Source of the DNA: Minisyncoccota bacterium
GTDB taxonomy: Bacteria; Patescibacteria; Paceibacteria; UBA9973; UBA918
Assembly (NCBI GenBank): GCA_021734905.1
Contig: JAIPIB010000010.1
Coordinates: 1-16,040, forward strand
DNA length: 16,040 nucleotides
Direction: 5' to 3'
Shown here one piece after another: positions 6,854 through 12,209 of the stretch. The notes under the pieces were generated by a model, which saw only the letters and a list, made by a program, of their open reading frames with translations, ran no database searches and was not told where the DNA came from. Position 1 is the first letter of the stretch. Each line of letters starts with the position of its first letter. The position numbers were made by a program, and so were the translations under genes.

Positions 6854-7441
6854 CTACTTAAAACTTACTGCTACTGGTTCTCTTGCTGCAGCATCATCTC
6901 CAAGTTCAAAGTATGGTTCCTCCTTGAAACTAAACATTTTCCCAACCATGTTTGATGGAAATGACTGGAGAGCAATTTTAAGATCTCGAACATTACCGTT
7001 GTAAAATCTCCGTGCTGCTTGAATTTTGTTTTCAGTATCAGAAAGTTCACGCTGTAGTTCAAGGAAGTTTGTATTTGCTTTAAGATCTGGATACGCCTCG
7101 GCGACAGCGAGAAGTTTTCCAAGTGCTTGCCCAAGACCGGCTTCAGCTCCGGCCATAGCAGCAAGGTTCTCCGGAGTAATCATTGAGGGGTCAACGTGTA
7201 CTTTTGTTGCTTCAGCACGTGCACTCGTAACTGCATCAAAGGTCTCACGTTCATGTGATGCATAACCTTTAACAGTCTCAATAAGATTCGGAATAAGATC
7301 GTATCGTCGTTTCAGTTGTACATCAATATCAGCCCATGCTTCTTTTGTGCGTTGAATAAATTTTACAAAATTGTTGTATGCAATAATGACCCAGAAGACA
7401 ACTACTGCGGCGACGATAAGGACAATGAATGTAGGTGACAT
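6854..7441 (-). CDS. lemA: LemA family membrane protein
   Basis: This 195-residue LemA protein has one N-terminal membrane segment (about 4-22) followed by a long alpha-helical domain. Family hallmarks are YNNFVKFIQRTKEAWADIDV (22-41), LKRRYDLIPNLIETVKGYASHE (43-64), LGKLLAVAEAYPDLKAN and the ending ALQSFPSNMVG, with F.EEPYFEL following. LemA proteins have no settled biochemical role but are widely found beside HtpX, DUF2207 and TPM-domain proteins. It is the first gene of a four-gene unit with the two MazG-like genes and DUF2207. An extended -10 promoter lies about 40 nt upstream, just after the groEL terminator. Confidence 0.93.
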   Translation of the reverse strand: MSPTFIVLIVAAVVVFWVIIAYNNFVKFIQRTKEAWADIDVQLKRRYDLIPNLIETVKGYASHERETFDAVTSARAEATKVHVDPSMITPENLAAMAGAEAGLGQALGKLLAVAEAYPDLKANTNFLELQRELSDTENKIQAARRFYNGNVRDLKIALQSFPSNMVGKMFSFKEEPYFELGDDAAAREPVAVSFK

Positions 7442-7480
7442 ATGTTCAGTAAAATAATTACCATCTACTAATATATATAA

Positions 7481-7489
7481 AGTATAACA
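7481..7489 (-). promoter_or_regulatory. extended -10 promoter for lemA
   Basis: The minus strand reads TGTTATACT, a five-of-six -10 match with the TGn extension. Transcription would begin near 7474 and give a leader of about 33 nt. No good -35 is visible. Confidence 0.45.
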
Positions 7490-7516
7490 CCAATATTTAG
7501 AATATATACATATTCA

Positions 7517-7551
7517 AGAAGAAACCGCACCTATTTGGTGCGGTTTCTTCT
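7517..7551 (-). terminator. terminator of groES-groEL
   Basis: AGAAGAAACCGCACC (7517-7531) and GGTGCGGTTTCTTCT (7537-7551) form a perfect 15-bp stem with a 5-nt loop. On the minus strand the 3' arm ends in TTTCTTCTTG, giving a T-rich release tract. It lies 21 nt beyond the groEL stop and ahead of the lemA promoter. Confidence 0.85.
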
Positions 7552-7572
7552 AAGAGATTAAAAACCTTTTTC

Positions 7573-9222
7573 CTACATCATGCCCCCCATTCCTCCACCC
7601 ATACCGCCCATGTCTGGCATTGCAGGTCTTTCTGGTTCTGGTTCATCGGCAATTGCCACCTCTGAGGTAAGGAGTATTGCTACAGCAGAAACAGCATGCT
7701 GAACACCAGCACGTTCCACTTTGACTGGATCAATGATTCCTGCCTTAATCATGTCATCTACCATCTCAGCCTTTGCAGCATCATAGCCAGCATTCCCTCC
7801 AGCTTCTTTAACTTTCTGGACAATAACGGCACCGTCATCCTTTCCGACGTTTTGTGCAAGCTGTTTTAGTGGCTCCTCAAGTGCCTTAAGAACAATCCTG
7901 TATCCAATAAGTTCGTCACGTCCAAGGTCTTTGTTTACACGTCCTTCAACAATAGATGCAACTCGAGAAAGTGACGTTCCTCCTCCTGGAACAATTCCCT
8001 CTTCAATCGCAGCTTTTGTTGCATTAACAGCATCCTCAATCTTTAATTTGAGATACTTCATTTCAGTTTCAGTTGCCGCTCCGACACGAATAACAGCAAC
8101 CCCTCCTGAAAGTTTTGCGATTCTTTCCTCAAGTTTTTCCTTATCGAATTTTGAGTCAGTCTGTGCAAGCTGTGCGCGAAGCGCGTCGATGCGTGCATCA
8201 ATGTCCTCCTTCTCACCCTCTCCTCCAACAATAATAGTCTTATCTTTTGTTGAGACCACTCGGGTAGCTTTACCCAAATGACTCAACTCTGTATTTTCAA
8301 GTTTAAGTCCGACTTCCTCAGTAATGACCTGCCCACCAGTCATGATAGCAATGTCCTGCAAAACCTCCTTCTTTCGGTCACCATATCCTGGAGCCTTCAC
8401 TGCCAATACTGAGAACCCTCCACGAAGCTTGTTAACAACAAATGTTGCAAGGGCTTCCCCATCAACATCATCGGCAATGATGACTAATTCTTTCTTTCCG
8501 GTTTGTGCAACCTTTTCAAGAAGTGGAAGAATTTGTTGTGCTGAACTGATTTTTCCGTCAGTAATAAGAATTAGTGCGTTCTTATACTCAGACTCCATAC
8601 GCTCAGCGTTTGTGATCATATATGGTGAAATGTAGCCGCGATCGAATTCCATCCCTTCGGTAAATTCTGTTTCAATACCAAATGATTGTGATTCTTCTAC
8701 AGTTACGACCCCATCTTTTCCAACTTTTTCAATTGTCTCAGCAATCTTTGCGCCAATTTCTTCACTTTCAGCTGAAATAGTTGCAACTTGTTTGATTTCT
8801 TCAGTTGTCGAAATCTGTATCGCCATCTCATGAAGTGCCTTTACAACGTCTGCACCAGCATGTTCCATACCATTACGCACAGCCATAGCATTAACACCCA
8901 TCGTTGTGTGCTTAAGACCTTCTGTGAGAAGTGCTTGTGTGAGAATTATTGCTGTCGTTGTTCCATCTCCAGCAAGTTCGTTTGTTTTGTTTGCAACCTC
9001 TTTTATGATCTCAGCTCCCATGTTCTCAAACTTATCTTTGAGGTTGATTTCCTTGGCAATCGTCACTCCATCGTTGGTGATTGTTGGACCACCAAAACCT
9101 TTGTCGATAATGACATTTCTTCCTCGGGGGCCGAGCGTTATTTTTACTGCATTCGCAACAGTATCAACTCCTTTTTTAAGTCGCTTTTTGACATCTTCTC
9201 CGTAAATTACTTCTTTTGCCAT
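7573..9222 (-). CDS. groL: GroEL, 60-kDa chaperonin
   Basis: GroEL forms the double-ring ATP-driven folding chamber in the cytoplasm and works with the GroES lid. The 549-residue length is normal. It opens MAKEVIYGEDVKKRLKKGV and has the nucleotide loop TLGPRGRNVIIDKGFG, the catalytic AGDGTTTAIILTQ (Asp87 region), the apical domain and GIVPGGGTSLSR. The C-terminal tail is GGMGGGMGGMM, the usual flexible GGM tail. No truncation or key substitution was seen. It follows groES after 176 bp, which is long for this operon. That gap carries stable hairpins, and an arm next to the ATG is nearly identical to the htpX leader. A strong terminator follows. Confidence 0.98.
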   Translation of the reverse strand: MAKEVIYGEDVKKRLKKGVDTVANAVKITLGPRGRNVIIDKGFGGPTITNDGVTIAKEINLKDKFENMGAEIIKEVANKTNELAGDGTTTAIILTQALLTEGLKHTTMGVNAMAVRNGMEHAGADVVKALHEMAIQISTTEEIKQVATISAESEEIGAKIAETIEKVGKDGVVTVEESQSFGIETEFTEGMEFDRGYISPYMITNAERMESEYKNALILITDGKISSAQQILPLLEKVAQTGKKELVIIADDVDGEALATFVVNKLRGGFSVLAVKAPGYGDRKKEVLQDIAIMTGGQVITEEVGLKLENTELSHLGKATRVVSTKDKTIIVGGEGEKEDIDARIDALRAQLAQTDSKFDKEKLEERIAKLSGGVAVIRVGAATETEMKYLKLKIEDAVNATKAAIEEGIVPGGGTSLSRVASIVEGRVNKDLGRDELIGYRIVLKALEEPLKQLAQNVGKDDGAVIVQKVKEAGGNAGYDAAKAEMVDDMIKAGIIDPVKVERAGVQHAVSAVAILLTSEVAIADEPEPERPAMPDMGGMGGGMGGMM

Positions 9223-9247
9223 GCTTAGATTTTGTTATGAGTGAAGT

Positions 9248-9338
9248 GTGAGAAGCGAATACTTGGAGCTTCGCAAGACTCATTGAGGACTTTTGTGAAT
9301 AAAATGAAACAAAAGACCCAATGAGTGGACAGTTTCTG
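9248..9338. repeat. short dispersed hairpin element, copy B
   Basis: This copy is on the minus strand and has the blocks CAGAAACTG (9330-9338), GTCTTGCGAAGC (9268-9279) and CGCTTCTCAC (9248-9257), in the same order as the copy at 4371-4417. Copy B has about 45 extra bases between the first two blocks, making up the long hairpin. It lies between the two groEL leader segments that are only 10 nt apart in the htpX leader. Confidence 0.5.
9278..9326 (-). other. intercistronic hairpin between groES and groEL
   Basis: ACTCATTGAGGACTTTTGT (9278-9296) pairs with ACAAAAGACCCAATGAGT (9309-9326), with one bulge and one mismatch and a 12-nt loop. It may stabilise or pause the transcript and tune the GroES to GroEL ratio, which is an inference. 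Confidence 0.7.
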
Positions 9339-9398
9339 TAAGGAATTAGAAAATCCAAATTCAACTTCAATACTCTTCTCTCTTCTCTTTTAATAGAC

Positions 9399-9725
9399 CT
9401 AACTAATAATCCCAAGAATGCTTGATGATGAAACAATGTAGTACTCTTCACCAGCAATTTTTACTTCATCAAAACCGTATTTTGAGAATACAACACGGTC
9501 GCCAACCTTCACATCCATCGGAACTCGTTTCTCTCCGTTTTCATTCCACTTACCTTCACCTACAGCGGTAACGATTCCTTGTTCAGGTTTTTCCTTGCTC
9601 ACGGTATCAGGAATAATAATACCTGAGGCAGATTTCGTACCTGTCTCCTCATCGGTGAGGCGGCGCACAACCACGCGGTCCAAAAGTGGCTTGATGCTTG
9701 TACCTTCACTATTGTTTGAATTCAT
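9399..9725 (-). CDS. groS: GroES, 10-kDa co-chaperonin
   Basis: GroES is the heptameric lid of the GroEL chamber. The 108-residue protein matches the family: IKPLLDRVVVRRL (11-23), the mobile loop EETGTKSASGIIIPDT (26-41), GIVTAVGEGKW, VKVGDRVVFSKYG and the closing EEYYIVSSSSILGII. It is about 10 residues longer than most because of the polar N-terminus MNSNNSEGTS. The ATG at 9725 is the only sensible start. AAGGA lies 17 nt upstream, too far for a good Shine-Dalgarno. It leads the groES-groEL unit behind a near-consensus housekeeping promoter. No CIRCE element is visible. Confidence 0.97.
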   Translation of the reverse strand: MNSNNSEGTSIKPLLDRVVVRRLTDEETGTKSASGIIIPDTVSKEKPEQGIVTAVGEGKWNENGEKRVPMDVKVGDRVVFSKYGFDEVKIAGEEYYIVSSSSILGIIS

Positions 9726-9767
9726 ATTTCAAATATTGTTATCCTTAAATGTTGATAATGCGGGGCT

Positions 9768-9796
9768 ATTATACGAGCGATTCCAAACCCTGTCCA
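9768..9796 (-). promoter_or_regulatory. housekeeping-type promoter for groES-groEL
   Basis: On the minus strand there is a -35 TGGACA (plus 9791-9796), a 17-bp spacer and a perfect -10 TATAAT (plus 9768-9773). The start would be near 9761, giving a leader of about 36 nt. It is the best promoter in the window. Confidence 0.8.
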
Positions 9797-9803
9797 GAAA
9801 ACG

Positions 9804-9845
9804 ATTCTCGTGCAGACAAAACATCCGTTTTGACTGCACGAGAAT
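9804..9845 (-). terminator. strong hairpin after the pyrE terminator, possible backup terminator
   Basis: ATTCTCGTGCAG (9804-9815) pairs with CTGCACGAGAAT (9834-9845). Inside, after an A-A mismatch, CAAAAC pairs with GTTTTG. On the minus strand the stem is followed by CGTTTTCTGG, a weak T tract. It lies just upstream of the groES -35, so it is outside the groES transcript. Confidence 0.5.
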
Positions 9846-9882
9846 AAAAAAAGGCCCGGAATGTATTGCTACACCCGGTGCC
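9846..9882 (-). terminator. terminator of pyrF-pyrE
   Basis: On the minus strand GGC-A-CCGG pairs with CCGG-GCC. An inner TGTA-GCAA-TACA stem is closed by a GNRA-type loop, and TTTTTTT follows. It sits 20 nt past the pyrE stop. Confidence 0.85.
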
Positions 9883-9902
9883 CTGTTGCATGTCCTCATA
9901 TT

Positions 9903-10595
9903 TCAGAGAGCTGCGCCGTACTGTGTCTTGTAGGCAAGGATCTTCTCGATCAGAAGATCAAGTCTGAACTGCTGGAGGTCATCCAACTGTTCATCGTTTT
10001 CCAACTGATCGTTGAGTACCCAAATGAGGTCATCGAGCGTCGCTGATGCACACACAGGTATATAGTTTTTCTGTTCGAACTCCTGCACCGCCGAGAGTTC
10101 ACCCTCGACACGCTCTTGTCGATCAAAAGCAATCACACAACCGACTGGCGTGCCGCCTTCCTGTCGAATAATTTCTGCAGCCTCGATGATTGATTTGCCC
10201 GTCGTCATCACGTCATCGATGATGGTGACTTTCTTTCCATTCAGTGATGCACCAACAACGACACCTCCTTCGCCATGGTCCTTCTCCTCCTTGCGATCGA
10301 AAGCGTATTCGATACTGTTACCGAGCCTTACCGCAACGGCAGCAACAAGCGGAATTCCCTTGTATGCCGGCCCGAAAATGACATCGGGACGACTACCGCC
10401 CGTATAGACCGCTGCTGCATAGGCCCCAGCAAGTACAGAAAGACGATGCCCCGTATTAAAGAGTCCCGAGTTAAAGAAATAGGGCGACATCCGCCCACTC
10501 TTCAGTTTCCTGCCTTCAGGAAGGAGTTCGAGAGCACCAATATTGAGTGCGAATCGAACAAACTCTCTTGCAGTACTCCTTGGTTCGGTATTCAT
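9903..10595 (-). CDS. pyrE: PyrE, orotate phosphoribosyltransferase
   Basis: PyrE joins orotate and PRPP to make orotidine 5'-phosphate, the step before UMP. The 230-residue protein shows LKSGRMSPYFFNSGLF (31-46), IFGPAYKGIPLV (73-84), FDRKEEKDHGEGG (99-111) and the PRPP-binding VTIIDDVMTTGKS (123-135). The start at 10595 gives the normal N-terminus. It is preceded by AAGGAGG at 10606-10612 with a 10-nt spacer, a strong Shine-Dalgarno. The frame is open for 84 more codons upstream (see the leader entry), so a longer form is possible. The C-terminal 30 residues are helical and slightly longer than in many homologs. It follows pyrF. The pair is richer in G+C than the genes around it. Confidence 0.93.
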   Translation of the reverse strand: MNTEPRSTAREFVRFALNIGALELLPEGRKLKSGRMSPYFFNSGLFNTGHRLSVLAGAYAAAVYTGGSRPDVIFGPAYKGIPLVAAVAVRLGNSIEYAFDRKEEKDHGEGGVVVGASLNGKKVTIIDDVMTTGKSIIEAAEIIRQEGGTPVGCVIAFDRQERVEGELSAVQEFEQKNYIPVCASATLDDLIWVLNDQLENDEQLDDLQQFRLDLLIEKILAYKTQYGAAL

Positions 10596-10829
10596 TGTTT
10601 TCTTTCCTCCTTGTTGATTTGTTCGCCATTCTCCTCCCAAAAAAAAGTCCATTGGAAGAATACCACCTCCTTCCACAAAGGATGTTTCCGCTCCTTCAGA
10701 CTTCATTGGAAACGGCCATGCTGGTGATTCGTCGAGATGGTCCATTCCTTCTCCTCCCTGTTGATTTGCTTCAAGTTTTTTTGGAGTATCTGGTGGAACC
10801 AGATCACTCCTTTCTACGTCTGGTCCCAT
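10596..10829 (-). other. SD-studded in-frame leader or N-terminal extension of pyrE
   Basis: This stretch has no stop in the pyrE frame. It contains several ATG codons, three of them after good Shine-Dalgarno sites. ATG 10829 follows AAGGAGG (10838-10844, 8-nt spacer). ATG 10745 follows GGGAGG (10753-10758, 7-nt spacer). ATG 10652 follows GGAGGT at a longer spacing. pyrE itself is at 10595. The encoded segment starts MGPDVERSDLVPPDTPKKL, is acidic and low in complexity, and contains NQQGG twice (just before codons 10745 and 10595). It may be a disordered PyrE extension, a leader translated from several starts, or untranslated sequence. I recognise no domain in it. Confidence 0.5.
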
Positions 10830-10861
10830 GATTCTTTCCTCCTTCACTTAAGTTGACTGAC

Positions 10862-11584
10862 TTAAACGACCGCTTGCCGCTTTTCACCTTCAGAAACTTC
10901 TGCCAAGAACTTGTCCATGGCAACTACGCGATCTTCTGCCTTTGTAACTTGACTGCCGACAACGAGACCATCGGCGCCGTTTGCTACCGTATTTCCCGGA
11001 GTATCACTCCGTTTCTGTTGACCAAGATCGGCGCCCACAGAACGTGTCCCGGGGATAGTGAACTTCATCTCGGCAAACTCGTGGATGGATTTGAGATGTT
11101 CCAATTCCAACGCCGAGCAGACGATATTTCTTACGCCAGCTTCTTGAGCCATGCGGACGAATTCCTCAACGATTTGAAGTCGAGTTCGGTCTTTGCCGTA
11201 AATACGGGCAATCTCTGCGTCATCGAGCGAAGTTAAAACCGTGATGACATAAATCTCTGCCACTGGTTCGTCACATCCGCTCATCGTCGCTTCAACAGCC
11301 GCCTTCATCATAGGCACACCGCCGGATGCGTGAACCGTGATGATTTTTGCACCATTTTTGACGAGCGCTCCCACACGCAGACCAACGGTATCTTTGGTGT
11401 CGTGAAGCTTGTAATCCACCCAGCACTTGACACCCGCAAGCTCGAAGCACGTGAGCACCATCGGACCCAAAGCATCAAGCAGGCTGTGCATCTTCACCAC
11501 GGCAATACCCCGAAGGGTAGTTGCGAGTTGATATGCCTTTTGGAGCGACATTCCATCTGCAGCAAGACTTAATATGGTTTTCAT
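10862..11584 (-). CDS. pyrF: PyrF, orotidine 5'-phosphate decarboxylase
   Basis: PyrF decarboxylates orotidine 5'-phosphate to UMP. The 240-residue protein has the barrel fold signature: Asp10 in LAAD, Lys31 in VVKMHSLL, and the catalytic DYKLHD (Asp57, Lys59, Asp62). Later it shows IPGTRSVGADLGQQKRSDTP (177-196). At the site where the family has GRP, with an Arg that grips the phosphate, this protein has VVGSQVT, so Ser211 replaces that Arg. The rest of the active site looks intact. The start at 11584 has a strong Shine-Dalgarno, AAGGAG at 11592-11597, 7 nt upstream. It precedes pyrE on the same strand, giving the last two steps of UMP synthesis. No other pyrimidine genes are in the window. 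Confidence 0.92.
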   Translation of the reverse strand: MKTILSLAADGMSLQKAYQLATTLRGIAVVKMHSLLDALGPMVLTCFELAGVKCWVDYKLHDTKDTVGLRVGALVKNGAKIITVHASGGVPMMKAAVEATMSGCDEPVAEIYVITVLTSLDDAEIARIYGKDRTRLQIVEEFVRMAQEAGVRNIVCSALELEHLKSIHEFAEMKFTIPGTRSVGADLGQQKRSDTPGNTVANGADGLVVGSQVTKAEDRVVAMDKFLAEVSEGEKRQAVV

Positions 11585-11591
11585 CTTGAAT

Positions 11592-11597
11592 CTCCTT
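11592..11597 (-). promoter_or_regulatory. Shine-Dalgarno of pyrF
   Basis: AAGGAG on the minus strand lies 7 nt before the ATG. It stands out because most genes in the window, apart from pyrE, have no such site. Confidence 0.7.
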
Positions 11598-11615
11598 CTC
11601 AGTTGTCAAAACGAC

Positions 11616-11638
11616 TATGACCCGCCAATCGGGTCATA
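11616..11638. promoter_or_regulatory. 9-bp palindrome upstream of pyrF, possible operator or leader hairpin
   Basis: TATGACCCG (11616-11624) and CGGGTCATA (11630-11638) are perfect inverted repeats with a 5-nt spacer. They lie between the candidate pyrF promoter and its start codon, so the site could be a leader hairpin or a repressor site. It does not match the PyrR-binding loop. Confidence 0.45.
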
Positions 11639-11650
11639 TATCCAAAAGGT

Positions 11651-11679
11651 ACAATACGCTCAAATTAGCGAATAATCAA
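11651..11679 (-). promoter_or_regulatory. candidate promoter for pyrF-pyrE
   Basis: On the minus strand there is TTGATT (plus 11674-11679), a 17-bp spacer and TATTGT (plus 11651-11656). Each hexamer matches four of six consensus bases. The start would be near 11644, giving a leader of about 60 nt that includes the 9-bp palindrome. Confidence 0.35.
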
Positions 11680-11730
11680 CACATCATGATGCATCTCGTC
11701 AAGGTAGTTAAAATAGTCCAGATTACTATT

Positions 11731-11789
11731 GACCGAGGCCTTGTCTCGGTCATTTTCCCCGTGACAAAGCTTCGCTTTGTCACGGGGAA
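11731..11789. other. two adjacent strong hairpins upstream of secG
   Basis: The first hairpin is GACCGAG-(7 nt)-CTCGGTC (11731-11751), followed by ATTTT. The second is TTCCCCGTGACAAAGC (11755-11770) and GCTTTGTCACGGGGAA (11774-11789), a perfect 16-bp stem with a TTC loop. The surrounding genes, pyrF and secG, are divergent, so no gene ends here. The rest of 11585-11851 holds the pyrF promoter region and no convincing gene. Confidence 0.65.
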
Positions 11790-11851
11790 TTCTCCTCAAA
11801 CAACAGCCGTCACTTCACATTTTTAATACTCCATGCTATTGTAGCGGAGAC

Positions 11852-12082
11852 ATGGAAATCGTCCGTACCATACTTCCGTACGTGCAAATAATTCTCTCCA
11901 TCTTGCTTGTCGCTGCGATTCTACTCCAGCAACGAGGTTCAAGTATCGGCGGTGCCTTTGGGGGAGACAATTTTAGCGCGACGTTTCATAAACGAAGAGG
12001 AGCTGAACTCTTCTTACACAAGTTCTCTATTGTGACTGCTATTCTTTTTGTAGCATCCACATTTTTGAGTCTTATTGTTTAG
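11852..12082 (+). CDS. secG: SecG, preprotein translocase subunit
   Basis: SecG is the small third subunit of the SecYEG channel and assists protein export across the inner membrane. The 76-residue protein has two membrane helices (about 6-24 and 54-74) flanking the diagnostic loop LLQQRGSSIGGAFGGDNF, followed by FHKRRGAELFLHKFS. The frame is open upstream to 11777, but the ATG at 11852 gives the normal SecG N-terminus MEIVRTILPYVQ. It is followed by a membrane-anchored peptide-binding protein after 127 bp and RNase J after that. The combination of secG with these two genes fits small-genome Patescibacteria. Confidence 0.93.
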   Translation: MEIVRTILPYVQIILSILLVAAILLQQRGSSIGGAFGGDNFSATFHKRRGAELFLHKFSIVTAILFVASTFLSLIV

Positions 12083-12209
12083 TCATATACTTCACCTATA
12101 CGCACTCTGCCTGTGAGTTGTTGTCATTTCCTGTTAATTAATAACGTATATATTTCAGTAGTATTGTGTGTATAAAATTCTGAGTACACATTTTCTACCA
12201 TCCATATCT

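Larger units (their letters stand above)
9224..9359 (-). promoter_or_regulatory. structured groEL leader in the groES-groEL gap
   Basis: On the minus strand TTTGGATTTT (plus 9350-9359) can pair with AAAATCTAAG (plus 9224-9233). This gives ten contiguous pairs including two G-U wobbles, ending one base before ATG. Between the arms are a long hairpin (9278-9296 with 9309-9326) and a shorter one (about 9251-9273). The segment GCCATGCTTAGATTTTGTTAT (plus 9218-9238) matches the htpX start region in 20 of 21 bases, and GAATTAGAAAATC (9343-9355) is also shared. No Shine-Dalgarno is visible. Confidence 0.5.

Noticed and set aside
8788..9228. Long plus-strand frame of 146 codons opposite groEL
   Set aside because: It is the antisense shadow of a highly conserved gene and has no protein resemblance.
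9726..9850. CIRCE heat-shock operator upstream of groES
   Set aside because: The inverted repeats found here do not match TTAGCACTC-N9-GAGTGCTAA.
11617..11826. Plus-strand frame of 69 codons before secG
   Set aside because: It runs through the strong hairpins, has no family resemblance and no ribosome site.
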